Source of the DNA: an uncultured Rivibacter sp.
GTDB taxonomy: Bacteria; Pseudomonadota; Gammaproteobacteria; Burkholderiales; Burkholderiaceae
Direction: 5' to 3'
DNA: 64,000 bases
Assembly: GCA_946480925.1 (NCBI GenBank)
Contig: CAMLLU010000014.1
Coordinates: 45,855-109,854, forward strand
The position numbers were made by a program, and so were the translations under genes. Each line of letters opens with the position of its first letter. Position 1 is the first letter of the stretch. The notes under the pieces are model-generated. The model saw nothing but the letters and a program-made list of their open reading frames with translations. It did no database searches and was not told the origin of the DNA. Below, in pieces: positions 25,303 to 34,467 of the stretch.

Positions 25303-26139
25303 TCAGCGTAGCTGCGAGGGCCGGGTGCCGATGTCGAAGAAGTCGACCATCTCGCCCGCTTCCGCATTGAAGATGTAGCCGCGCGACTCGTAGGAGACCT
25401 TGTGGGCCTTTTCCTGGGCGACCTTGATGAGGTGGTCCGGCAACGAGCTCGACATGCGGAACAGCAGCTTGGCGAAGGCGTCGGGCAGGCCCGACTCGCC
25501 GGAAGGGAAGCTGATGGGATGGCCTGCTGTCGCACTGACGTGAAGATTGAACAGCAGCACATTGCCGTCGCCGGTGCTGAACTGGCGCAGTGACGATGCC
25601 AACTGCTCGGGGTCGCCGTCGGTCGACTCGCCATCGGTCACGTGCAGTACGGTCGGGGGGTAGCTGTTCGGATGGGCATCACACCACGCCGCCAGTACCT
25701 CGCCGGCACGCTGGATGGCAGCACACATCGGTGTACCGCCGTTGGCTACCGGTTCAAACCACACGGGGAACTTGACGGACTGCTCGATGATGCCGCCGGC
25801 TCCGTCGTCGGTCTTCTTCTTGCGCTCTTCGATGCGAAGCGGGTTCTGCTCGAACGCGGAAATCGGATTCAGTACCTGGGCTGTTAGAGCGCCGCTGAGC
25901 CCGTTGGCGGCGCCTTGCGCGCCATAGCCGAGCACGCCCACTTCGAAGTAGTCGCGGGTGCCGTCGGCCTTGGTGCACCGGGTCACCAAGTTCATCAACG
26001 TGCGGTTCAGCACGTCGGCGACGAACTGGGCCTTGGTCTTGTCCGAGGACGCCATCTTGTCGCCCATCGAGCTCGATTGGTCGACGAGGAATAGAAATGC
26101 GGTGGGGTCCGACCGCTGAATGGGGGCTTGGTATGGCAT
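25303..26139 (-). CDS. VWA-domain protein (TerY-like), triad member
   Basis: A 278-residue protein with AGGGAG 6 nt before ATG 26139. A complete MIDAS: DQSSSMG (D20, S22, S24), T136 in NGGTPM and D169 in HVTDGES. VWA proteins with intact MIDAS bind partner proteins through a metal. First gene of the VWA-PP2C-kinase set, so it sets expression. A TATAAA -10-like box lies at 26188-26193 on the minus strand with no good -35. The palindrome copy 3 is ~130 bp upstream. Confidence 0.8.
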   Translation of the reverse strand: MPYQAPIQRSDPTAFLFLVDQSSSMGDKMASSDKTKAQFVADVLNRTLMNLVTRCTKADGTRDYFEVGVLGYGAQGAANGLSGALTAQVLNPISAFEQNPLRIEERKKKTDDGAGGIIEQSVKFPVWFEPVANGGTPMCAAIQRAGEVLAAWCDAHPNSYPPTVLHVTDGESTDGDPEQLASSLRQFSTGDGNVLLFNLHVSATAGHPISFPSGESGLPDAFAKLLFRMSSSLPDHLIKVAQEKAHKVSYESRGYIFNAEAGEMVDFFDIGTRPSQLR

Positions 26140-26266
26140 GACATCTCCCTTGGTATGACGCGCGCAAGCATGCGTGCTTAGGGCAGCTTTATATCCCAGG
26201 GCCGTGCCGGACCCGGCAAAGACAAGCCAAGCGAGGCGAGCGACACACGAGGGGTGCTCGCCATTC

Positions 26267-26280
26267 TTTCAACGTTGAAA
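26267..26280. repeat. palindrome copy 3, 14-bp core
   Basis: TTTCAACGTTGAAA is perfect; the next outer pair is mismatched (C/C). It lies in the upstream region of the VWA gene, 468 bp from copy 4. Confidence 0.85.
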
Positions 26281-26404
26281 CTACAGCCTTCGGAGTGAGC
26301 AAATGGATGAGGCCTCATAGGAACGCCCTGGGTTTCTCCCAGCTTGAGTTCCACGTTGGCAGACGCACCTCTCCCGCTATATCGGCAACCAGAGGGCCTC
26401 TCCC

Positions 26405-26746
26405 ATGGCGACGAGTGGCTTCGAGATGCTTAGGCAAAACGCAAACGTGGGCCGTGTGCGGTTGGTTCCGTCCGCAATCAGCTACGGCCCGGACGGGCCG
26501 AGAGAGCATGACGACACGTGGCTTCCGGCCCTCAGTGGAGACGGTTCTGTGCGACTCCAGAACTGCACAACAGGACATGTCGTGGACGTCAGTGCAAATG
26601 ACATCCTCGCAGCGGCGACCGACGACTCGGCTCCGCGATGTGGACTTGCATACTTGCGAGTGAAGCTCAGACGCAGGCTCGGACTACAGGGACGGCGGGC
26701 GTGGTGGCTTTCTTCCCATCGACGCCGACCGGAATTTCAACGTTGA
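26405..26746 (+). CDS. small hypothetical protein (113 aa), uncertain
   Basis: ATG 26405 has AGAGGG about 8 nt upstream. Residues ~40-70 (WLPALSGDGSVRLQNCTTGH followed by VVDVSANDI) resemble a short motif seen in several small proteins of unknown function ('VRLqN..TGHvv.l..D'). The last residues are Arg/Trp-rich and the stop codon lies inside palindrome copy 4, so the 3' end may be altered or degenerate. Confidence 0.4.
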   Translation: MATSGFEMLRQNANVGRVRLVPSAISYGPDGPREHDDTWLPALSGDGSVRLQNCTTGHVVDVSANDILAAATDDSAPRCGLAYLRVKLRRRLGLQGRRAWWLSSHRRRPEFQR

Positions 26747-26748
26747 AA
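26735..26748. repeat. palindrome copy 4, 14-bp core
   Basis: TTTCAACGTTGAAA with a one-base outer mismatch (A/C), then another complementary pair. It overlaps the stop codon of the small frame at 26405-26746. Confidence 0.85.
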
Positions 26749-26830
26749 CTCCAGTCGAACGCTCGACTGGCGGAAGGGACTTGTGCCGGCACAAGTTTCG
26801 AAAGCGCCGAAGTGCCGATGCGCAGACGAC

Positions 26831-27070
26831 TCACTTCCCCGTGGCAGTGGTGCTTGCTTCTCGCGCGTCGAGGGCTTCCACATCGAAGATGTGGGGACAG
26901 AACCGGCTAGCGCGAACCAAGTCCATGCGGGACGGATAGTGCCGCAGCAAGCGCCGCGCCTGCTGGCGCACGGCATCCGGCACGCCGGGCATCGTCTCGC
27001 TGCTGCAGAGGTCCTCAAGGAAGTCCTTGGTGTGGAGGACGGCGCGGACCCGTTCGTCTGGAGTGGTCAT
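26831..27070 (-). CDS. BPSL0761-like small protein (79 aa)
   Basis: Begins MTTPDERVRAVLHTKDFLED and contains VRQQARRLLRHYPSRMDL and CPHIF. This matches, from memory, a small conserved family typical of Burkholderiales (BPSL0761-like), of unknown function and common on mobile DNA. Predicted helical and soluble. Its start lies 225 bp from the divergent antiporter gene. Confidence 0.7.
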   Translation of the reverse strand: MTTPDERVRAVLHTKDFLEDLCSSETMPGVPDAVRQQARRLLRHYPSRMDLVRASRFCPHIFDVEALDAREASTTATGK

Positions 27071-27295
27071 GCCTCATCGTCGTCGCCTGGACGATTCTGC
27101 GCAAGCGGAGGTGTCGCCCCCGAGCCAAGGGGTCATGCGCGACGCGCGCGAGGGCCCACCGAGTGATGGGCTAGTTGATGCAGGCGCAGCGAGAGAAAGG
27201 TCGCCTACACTGGTGAATTGGGTGCGGAGCCGTCCTGGCGCCGCAGGTATTGCGCGAAGGTCGGGCCGCCTCGTGGGCACACCTCCGACCAGCTC

Positions 27296-28555
27296 GTGAC
27301 CCCTGATACCGTCCAAATCATTGCGACCGTCCTTTTCGCCGTCGCGCTTGTCCACACCTTCGCCGCCAAGCAGTTCGAACGCTTGGCCCACCGCTACCCA
27401 CGACACGCTGGTCTTTTGCACCTGCTGGGCGAGGTAGAAGTCGTCTTCGGCTTCTGGGCCATCGTCCTCGTGCTTGGGATGGCCCTCGTCGCGGGAGGCA
27501 AGGACGCGTTGGGCTACGCCGAGTCCAGAAACTACGGCGAGCCGCTGTTCGTGTTCGTTGTGATGGTCATCGCGGGGTCTCGGCCCATCGTCGACACGGT
27601 GTTTGCGCTGGTCTCTCGCGTAGCGGCGCTTCTTCCCGTGCCCACGCCGCTAGCTGCCTGCTGGCTGAGCTTGGCGGCCGTACCCCTGATGGGCTCTCTC
27701 ATCACGGAGCCGGCCGCGATGACGATTGCTGCGCTGCTGTTGGCATCCCAAGTGTTTCGCCAAGAGGTTCCTGAGGCTCCGAAATACTTCGCCCTTGGCG
27801 CCCTGTTCGTCAACGTGTCCATCGGCGGAACGCTTACCTCCTATGCGGCGCCGCCGGTGCTCATGGTCGCCGGCACTTGGGGCTGGGACAGCGCGCATAT
27901 GCTGACCCATTTCGGCTGGAAGGCCGCTATCGCAGTGGTCATCAACGCCACCATCGCCACGTGGGCGCTGCGCAGGCACCTCGTGGCTGCAACCGCGCCA
28001 GCGGTGGCATCCGCAACGCGGTCGCCGGTGCCTCTGGTGGTGACGACAGTGCATGTTCTACTGTTGGCCGGCGTCGTCGCGCTGGCTCACCACCCGGTAG
28101 GGTTCTTGGGCCTGTTCCTGCTGTTCTTGGGCTTTGCACAGGCCTATGAACGGCACCAAAACCCGCTGCTAATCAAGGAGGCGCTGCTGGTGGGCTTCTT
28201 CTTGGCAGGCCTTGTGGTTCTGGGTGGGATGCAGCAATGGTGGTTGCAGCCCATTGTTTCTGGCCTTGAACCTGTGGCATTGTTCTTTGGTGCGACGGCA
28301 TTGACGGCCATCACAGACAACGCAGCGCTCACCTACCTGGGTTCGCTCGTGCAGGGCATTCCCGAAGAGGCCAAGTACATGCTGGTGGCCGGTGCTGTTG
28401 CCGGCGGCGGGCTCACGGTCATCGCCAATGCGCCAAACCCTGCTGGCGTCGCCCTCCTGAAAGACGGATTCGCCGACGAGTCAATTGGGGCTGGAGGCTT
28501 GCTCGCAGGAGCGCTGTTGCCAACAGCAGTAGCGGTCAGCCTCTTTCTGATTTGA
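27296..28555 (+). CDS. putative Na+/H+ antiporter
   Basis: A 419-residue polytopic inner-membrane protein from GTG 27296 (VTPDTVQIIATVLFAVALVH). About 10-12 hydrophobic segments. Conserved-looking pieces: HLLGEVEVVFGFWA, SLITEPAAMTIAALLL, FFGATALTAITDNAALTYLG and NAPNPAGVALLKDGF, typical of the 'putative Na+/H+ antiporter' family (formerly DUF1504). It should exchange sodium for protons. No strong ribosome site is visible and an upstream ATG/GTG in frame (from 27218) is possible. It stands alone between accessory genes. Confidence 0.75.
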   Translation: MTPDTVQIIATVLFAVALVHTFAAKQFERLAHRYPRHAGLLHLLGEVEVVFGFWAIVLVLGMALVAGGKDALGYAESRNYGEPLFVFVVMVIAGSRPIVDTVFALVSRVAALLPVPTPLAACWLSLAAVPLMGSLITEPAAMTIAALLLASQVFRQEVPEAPKYFALGALFVNVSIGGTLTSYAAPPVLMVAGTWGWDSAHMLTHFGWKAAIAVVINATIATWALRRHLVAATAPAVASATRSPVPLVVTTVHVLLLAGVVALAHHPVGFLGLFLLFLGFAQAYERHQNPLLIKEALLVGFFLAGLVVLGGMQQWWLQPIVSGLEPVALFFGATALTAITDNAALTYLGSLVQGIPEEAKYMLVAGAVAGGGLTVIANAPNPAGVALLKDGFADESIGAGGLLAGALLPTAVAVSLFLI

Positions 28556-28869
28556 CGAATTGCTCGCGGGAGTAACTCTATTGCCCGACACCGACAGAGG
28601 TCGTGAGCGGGGCAACAGGAACGGCTTGCCGGCGTCGCGCCCCCGATGAGTTCCCAGGGGCGCCACCGGTTTCGGAGTCTCGCCCGGCGCCGCCTCCGGA
28701 CCAGTGGCGCAGTGCGCGGCATGGCGTGCAGGCGGTATGCCGAAACAAGAAGCGGCATGACGCTGCATATGCAACATCGCGGGAGTTCCAGCGCAGTTGC
28801 AAGGACTCCATGCTGCCTACGCCAGTTTTCGGCGCCAGGGGAATGTCGCCCCACAGCCATCGGCGTGGT

Positions 28870-28893
28870 GCGAGTTTCAACGTTGAAACTCGC
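28870..28893. repeat. palindrome copy 5, 24 bp
   Basis: The longest copy: perfect 24-bp palindrome with the GTTTCAACGTTGAAAC core extended by GCGA/TCGC. Not inside any supported gene. Confidence 0.9.
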
Positions 28894-29067
28894 CGTGCCG
28901 AGCGATAGGCGCTCCGACGTCCGTTGCGTTTAACGCCGCGACGGGCATGCGGCTAGGGCAGCGTAGTAGACGGTCCCATCGCCACCGGTCTACGGCCCGA
29001 AGGTGGAGGCGGCAGCTTTGCGTGCCACCGAACTACAAGTCGCACGCGATGAAGAAGGGAAGGCGGC

Positions 29068-29089
29068 CGAGTTTCAACGTTGAAACTCG
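29068..29089. repeat. palindrome copy 6, 22 bp
   Basis: Perfect 22-bp palindrome, the same core extended by CGA/TCG, 80 bp before the gene at 29169. Confidence 0.9.
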
Positions 29090-29168
29090 TGTGGCAGGCC
29101 GCCCCGGATAAACGGCATCGCTTCACTTCGGCGCTGCCGACAGTGGCAGACGAACAATCGGAGAGCCC

Positions 29169-29411
29169 GTGTCACCCAAGAAGGTCATCATCGTTTTCGC
29201 GGACGGCAGCTACAGCGTTCGAGAGTACCTGAGCGCCGAGATTGCTCGCTACCACGCGGGCGTCGCCTGCGAGGCGTATCCGGCGGCTGCAGTCCGCCTT
29301 GGTGACCATCTGCTGCGGGAGGGCTCGCTGGTCGACTCCGAAGTCCGAGCAGTGGGTGGGGAGCACCGCACTGGCGCACCGCTGCCCCTTCGGCTAGGCG
29401 TAGCGGTGTGA
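29169..29411 (+). CDS. small hypothetical protein (80 aa)
   Basis: GTG 29169 with CGGAGAG just upstream. Begins MSPKKVIIVFADGSYSVREY, a beta-strand opening followed by a helix (LSAEIARYHAGVACEAYP). The C-terminal ~25 residues look less structured. Family not recognised. Transcribed away from palindrome copy 6. Confidence 0.5.
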   Translation: MSPKKVIIVFADGSYSVREYLSAEIARYHAGVACEAYPAAAVRLGDHLLREGSLVDSEVRAVGGEHRTGAPLPLRLGVAV

Positions 29412-29714
29412 CGAGCACGTGGCGCGTTGGCCATCGCCTCCGGCGACTTCGCTCTCGGCGGGCAGCACTCTCTTTGCCGAAGTGCGGGGGCCGCCTCCGG
29501 CGGCGCGAAGGTGCAAGCTGCGTCGCAGCTCATCGTGACGGGAACGCTGCGCGCCCGTCCCGACATGGCGACTGCGTCGCCTTCGAATGGGCCTTCGCCC
29601 ATTCGGAAACCTTTTTGTTCCTGCATACCTTCGGTGCCTACACCTCTTGAAATCCCCGCTGCGCGGGAGCTGCGCTTGTTTGCGCACGCTGCGCGAGCGC
29701 CTTCAGGAGCGTGA
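29412..29714. other. 303-bp intergenic stretch with one strong hairpin
   Basis: No supported gene. A perfect 9-bp stem with CTTC loop lies at 29584-29605; a T-run begins only ~6 nt after the stem, so it is a poor terminator on the plus strand. The rest is GC-rich with several short repeats of CCTCCGGCG. Confidence 0.5.
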
Positions 29715-30470
29715 ATGTCCCTTCAACGGCACTACAACCCCGTCGTCTTCGACCGCAAGACGGTATTCATGCAGCGCTTGGCAGACTTCGTCCGCCTCGG
29801 CTACCGGCACTACGTGCTCGGCGAGGTCCGTCCGGACCGCGCCTGGGCCTTGGCGTCGAAGTTCCGGCGCCTCTACGAGGTGCATTTGCACCGGAATCAG
29901 AGGGCCCGCGCCCGCGCAAACGGCGAAGGCTCCGCATATGTGCTGTGGTGGCAGCCGCATGCGGAGTCGTTGGTGTTCGCACTGCTGCTCACACCCGGGC
30001 AGCATGCGGCGCGGCAGTTGGAGAAGTTGCACGACGCGGCCGAACGGGACAGCCGCTTGACGCTTGGCGACTACGAACTGATGCAGCGCCCGCGGGAGGG
30101 AAAGGCCAGTCCGGCCTGGACTTGGCGGCTGACTGAAGAGGCCTACGACGGGTGGCGCGCCCGCGTGCTTGAGGTGGTCCGCGGCGGCAATGACTTCGTG
30201 GTGCAGCAGCTCGTCACCGACTTGACGGCGACGCCTGGCTTTGCAGGCGTGCGCGAGCAGGTCAAGAAGTTGAAGGCGCTGTTTCGCGCGGAGTGGGCAC
30301 GGCGCCGAGGCAAGCAACCGATGCCGGCGCTGCCGCGGCAGCGGTTCGTGCAGCGGCTGGAGAACAAGGGAGTGCGGCTGAGCTCCTTGTGCTCGTCACG
30401 CACGACGGCGGTCACGCTCGCGGGCGAACATGGAGATGCACGAAGCCAGCTTGGTCGGGCGTCTCCTTGA
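29715..30470 (+). CDS. hypothetical protein, accessory-element type (251 aa)
   Basis: ATG 29715 with AGGAG 6 nt upstream, a good site. Begins MSLQRHYNPVVFDRKTVFMQ and has RLGYRHYVLGEV and LWWQPHAESLVFALLLTPGQ. It looks like a conserved protein of integrative elements, but I cannot name a function. Its last ~20 codons overlap the convergent NYN gene by 59 bp, and the tail from about residue 222 (LSSLCSSRTTAV) looks unrelated to a folded protein. The original stop may have been lost. Confidence 0.65.
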   Translation: MSLQRHYNPVVFDRKTVFMQRLADFVRLGYRHYVLGEVRPDRAWALASKFRRLYEVHLHRNQRARARANGEGSAYVLWWQPHAESLVFALLLTPGQHAARQLEKLHDAAERDSRLTLGDYELMQRPREGKASPAWTWRLTEEAYDGWRARVLEVVRGGNDFVVQQLVTDLTATPGFAGVREQVKKLKALFRAEWARRRGKQPMPALPRQRFVQRLENKGVRLSSLCSSRTTAVTLAGEHGDARSQLGRASP

Positions 30471-31125
30471 CCTCGAGATAGGGCTGCTTCCGGACCAGCT
30501 CGCCGAGCTTCGTGTAGCCGTAGTTGCGCGAGTCGAAGGAAGCATTGGTCTTGCTGATGAACGAACCGACCGCCGCGAGAGACGCCCATCCAGGCTCGCG
30601 CATGGTCTCTCGAACTGCATGAGTCAGCAGTTCCTTCAGGTCGGGTACGTCGGCGACCTGCACTGGCGCTGACGTCCCCTCGGGGCGCTTGAGCACCTCG
30701 AAGAAGATGAACTTGTCGCAGGCGGATATGAAGGGCTCGGGGGTCTTGCGCTCCCCGAGTCCGACAACGAGCTTTCCCGCTTCACGCAGCCGGGTCGCCA
30801 GCCGCGTGTAGTCGCTGTCGCTTGATACCAAGCAGAACCCGTCCAGGTTGCCGCCGTACAGCAGGTCCATCGCGTCGATGATGAACGCGCTGTCCGTGGA
30901 GTTCTTGCCCTTGGTGTAGGCAAATTGTTGGATGGGCTGGATGGCATGCCGGTGCAACGTCTCCTTCCAGCCGACGAGGTTCTGCGTGGTCCAGTCGCCA
31001 TACGCGCGCTTCACCGTGGGCGTGCCGTACTTGGCCACCTCCTCGAGAAGTTCTCGCGCCACCGATGCGGAAGCGTTGTCGGCGTCGATGAGAACTGCCA
31101 GCCGGACGGGGTCGTTACCTGCCAT
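30412..31125 (-). CDS. NYN-domain protein with C-terminal OST-HTH-like domain
   Basis: A 237-residue protein. The NYN (LabA/DUF88, PIN-like) domain fills residues ~8-145: LIDADN (12-17), DSAFIIDAMDLLY and VSSDSDYTRLATRLRE supply the acidic residues expected for metal-dependent RNA cleavage. Residues ~165-237 (DLKELLTHAVRET ... SRNYGYTKLGELVRK) fit an OST-HTH/LOTUS RNA-binding domain. Probable RNase or RNA-binding regulator. It starts ~120 bp inside the island edge and is the last island gene before the comM junction. Confidence 0.8.
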   Translation of the reverse strand: MAGNDPVRLAVLIDADNASASVARELLEEVAKYGTPTVKRAYGDWTTQNLVGWKETLHRHAIQPIQQFAYTKGKNSTDSAFIIDAMDLLYGGNLDGFCLVSSDSDYTRLATRLREAGKLVVGLGERKTPEPFISACDKFIFFEVLKRPEGTSAPVQVADVPDLKELLTHAVRETMREPGWASLAAVGSFISKTNASFDSRNYGYTKLGELVRKQPYLEVKETPDQAGFVHLHVRPRA

Positions 31126-31212
31126 GTTGCCTCCCTGAGCAAGGGTAGCAGCCTCGCCTTGGCAAGACCCGGGGAGGGCGCCTCGGAGCGGCGCCGGACC
31201 TCGATTGATGCG

Positions 31213-31344
31213 CTATTCGCAAAAATCTAGTTGACAAACAAGGATGGTGAAGCTCGGCAGGCCGTTGGCCAGATGCACTTCGACGGTGACTTCGGGTGCG
31301 TTGAGCCCGTCGAGGGCACGGCTGTGGACGACGGCGAGCGACAT
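31213..31344 (-). pseudogene. comM: comM (yifB) 5' fragment, cut by the island
   Basis: ATG 31344 begins MSLAVVHSRALDGLNAPEVT and continues VEVHLANGLPSFTI, the conserved opening of the Mg-chelatase-like ATPase ComM/YifB, which aids branch migration in transformation. After about codon 34 (31,243) the homology ends and the frame runs nine unrelated codons to TAG. The remaining ~470 codons are absent to the left, where island DNA begins. comM is a known insertion target of genomic islands, for example AbaR-type elements in Acinetobacter. Confidence 0.85.
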
Positions 31345-31442
31345 GGGGCTGTGGAGGCGGGGGAGGCGAAGAGGCCGGCCATTGTGCCCGTGCAGAGGCA
31401 GCCGCCCGATTCGCCCAAAAGAGCGGTTCCACCTGCTGGTCG

Positions 31443-31457
31443 GCACCAAACAAGTGC
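31443..31457 (+). promoter_or_regulatory. NtrC-type upstream activator site
   Basis: GCAC-N7-GTGC, the dyad of NtrC sites, ~85 bp upstream of the sigma54 promoter. It would bring phosphorylated NtrC to the torF-glnK-amtB promoter under nitrogen limitation. Confidence 0.55.
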
Positions 31458-31541
31458 AATTCAACGGCGCTTGTCCCGAACATGGGGCGCTGCGGGCATC
31501 GAGTGGCCCCGTTTCAGTTCGTCGCTCCCTCTATTGGCGCA

Positions 31542-31558
31542 ATGGCACGGAACGTGCA
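31542..31558 (+). promoter_or_regulatory. sigma54 promoter of torF-glnK-amtB
   Basis: TGGCACG-N5-TGCA with GG (31544-31545) and GC (31556-31557) exactly 10 bp apart, the required -24/-12 spacing. The start point would be near 31570, ~45 nt before torF. It fits the usual nitrogen control of glnK-amtB. Confidence 0.7.
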
Positions 31559-31614
31559 GAGCAATCCCGTCCCGATAGAGAGAGCCTGTTGAAAACAACC
31601 AGGAGCGGAGAACC

Positions 31615-32717
<1,103 letters not shown>

Positions 32718-32756
32718 GCCGCTGACCCAATCGAGAGAGAACCTAGAGAGACGACC

Positions 32757-34271
32757 ATGATGCGAAAACTCATCGCTTCTTTCGCGCTGGGCCTGGCGGT
32801 CCTGGGCTTCGCCGGTGTGGCGGCCGCCCAGGACGCAGCCTCCGCGCCCGTTGCCGCGGCGTCCGCCGCGGCCGTTGTTGATGCCGCCGCCGCTGCAGCG
32901 CCTGCAGCTGAAGCGGCCTCCGCCGCAGCCCCGGCCGCCGCTCCGGTGGCCAACAAGGGCGACACCGCCTGGATGCTGGTGTCCACGCTGCTCGTGATCC
33001 TGATGACCATCCCCGGCCTCGCGCTGTTCTACGGCGGCCTGGTGCGCAGCAAGAACATGCTGTCGGTGCTGATGCAGGTGTTCGTCACCTTCTCGTTGAT
33101 CGTGGTGTTGTGGGTGATCTACGGCTACAGCCTCGCGTTCACCGAAGGCAATGCCTACATCGGCGGGCTCGACAGGCTGTTCCTGAAGGGGGTGTTCGAC
33201 CCGGCGGCCGGCGCCTTCTCGATGGCGGCCACCTTCAGCAAGGGCGTCTACATCCCCGAGATCGTGTTCGTCGCCTTCCAGGCCACGTTCGCCGGCATCA
33301 CCTGCTGCCTGATCGTGGGTGCCTTCGCCGAGCGCATCAAGTTCTCGGCCGTGCTGCTGTTCATGGTGCTGTGGTTCACCTTCAGCTATGCGCCGATCGC
33401 GCACATGGTCTGGTTCTGGATGGGCCCGGACGCCTACGCCAGCGCTGACGTCGTCGACGCGATGAACGGCAAGGCCGGCCTGATCTGGCAGTGGGGCGCG
33501 CTCGACTTCGCGGGCGGCACCGTGGTGCACATCAACGCCGCCGTCGCCGGCCTGGTGGGTGCCTACATGGTGGGCAAGCGCGTGGGCTACGGCAAGGAAG
33601 CCTTCACGCCGCACTCGCTGACCCTCACGATGGTGGGTGCCTCGATGCTGTGGGTGGGCTGGTTTGGCTTCAACGCGGGTTCCGCCCTCGAAGCGGGCAA
33701 CAGCGCCGCGCTGGCCTTCATGAACACCTTCTCGGCCACCGCCGCCGCCGTGCTGGCCTGGTGCGTGGGTGAAGCACTGATCAAGGGCAAGGCCTCGATG
33801 CTGGGTGCCGCTTCCGGTGCCGTCGCAGGCCTGGTGGCCATCACCCCCGCGGCCGGCAACGTCGGCATCGTCGGGGCCCTGGTGATCGGCCTGGTGGCCG
33901 GCTTCGCCTGCCTGTGGGGCGTGAACGGCTTGAAGAAGCTGCTGGGTGCGGACGACTCGCTCGACGTGTTCGGCGTGCACGGCGTCGGCGGCATCGTCGG
34001 CGCGCTGCTGACCGGCGTGTTCAACACCCAGGCGCTAGGGGGCCCCGGCCTCGTGACCGACTGGGTCACGGCCGCCGTCGGCTCCAACGCCATCGGCGCC
34101 CAGGTGTGGACCCAGCTCAAGGCAGTGGTGTTGACCGTCGTCTGGTCGGGCGTGGTGTCGCTGGTGGCCTACAAGATCGTCGACTTGGTGATCGGCCTGC
34201 GGGTCAGCGAAGAAGAAGAGCGCGAGGGCCTGGACATCGCCGCCCACGGCGAGACCGCCTATCACAAGTAA
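32757..34271 (+). CDS. amtB: ammonium transporter AmtB
   Basis: 504 residues. Signal-like N-terminus, then an unusual Ala/Pro-rich stretch (about 22-66, from QDAASAPVAAASAAAVV) before the first channel helix (TAWMLVSTLLVILMTIPGLA). Conserved twin-His pore residues in APIAHMVWFW and VHGVGGIVG, and the ammonium-transporter signature around DFAGGTVVHINAAVAGL. Trimeric inner-membrane channel for NH4+/NH3, gated by GlnK. A strong terminator follows at 34,321. Confidence 0.95.
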   Translation: MMRKLIASFALGLAVLGFAGVAAAQDAASAPVAAASAAAVVDAAAAAAPAAEAASAAAPAAAPVANKGDTAWMLVSTLLVILMTIPGLALFYGGLVRSKNMLSVLMQVFVTFSLIVVLWVIYGYSLAFTEGNAYIGGLDRLFLKGVFDPAAGAFSMAATFSKGVYIPEIVFVAFQATFAGITCCLIVGAFAERIKFSAVLLFMVLWFTFSYAPIAHMVWFWMGPDAYASADVVDAMNGKAGLIWQWGALDFAGGTVVHINAAVAGLVGAYMVGKRVGYGKEAFTPHSLTLTMVGASMLWVGWFGFNAGSALEAGNSAALAFMNTFSATAAAVLAWCVGEALIKGKASMLGAASGAVAGLVAITPAAGNVGIVGALVIGLVAGFACLWGVNGLKKLLGADDSLDVFGVHGVGGIVGALLTGVFNTQALGGPGLVTDWVTAAVGSNAIGAQVWTQLKAVVLTVVWSGVVSLVAYKIVDLVIGLRVSEEEEREGLDIAAHGETAYHK

Positions 34272-34320
34272 TTCCGGCGCCGCCTGCGCAAGTGAGCGCA
34301 AGCTTGGCACGCAACGCACA

Positions 34321-34343
34321 GGCCGCCTTCGGGCGGCCTTTTT
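34321..34343 (+). terminator. rho-independent terminator after amtB
   Basis: Perfect 7-bp GC stem (34321-34327 with 34332-34338), TTCG tetraloop, then five T. It closes the torF-glnK-amtB operon. Confidence 0.9.
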
Positions 34344-34467
34344 CATTAGGTGGTCGCTCTTGCGGGAGCGCCTTGTGTCTGCCAGGGTCGGCCTCAACTC
34401 CTAGAATCGTTTCCCCCGCCGTCGCCCTTCCGGTCCGTCTTCCCTCCGCAGCAACTGCAGGCCCGCC

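Larger units (their letters stand above)
28556..29168. other. 613-bp gene-free stretch with two palindromes
   Basis: I find no credible gene on either strand. It contains palindrome copies 5 and 6, 198 bp apart, each extended to 22-24 bp. Short frames crossing it translate the palindrome as VSTLKL or SFNVET, which makes them look coding only by repetition. Confidence 0.6.

Noticed and set aside
28603..28933. Frames of about 95-100 codons across palindrome copy 5
   Set aside because: Low-complexity, Arg/Pro-rich, no ribosome site; apparent similarity to other frames comes only from the shared palindrome.
2566..29089. Palindromes as integron attC sites or a CRISPR array
   Set aside because: They are perfect single palindromes without attC core sites, and spacing (157-468 bp and kilobases) is far too irregular for CRISPR.
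29584..29622. Hairpin with later T-run as a terminator
   Set aside because: The T-run starts about 6 nt after the stem, too far for a normal rho-independent terminator.
31213..31344. comM fragment as a functional short gene
   Set aside because: Only the first ~34 codons match; the ATPase domain is absent.
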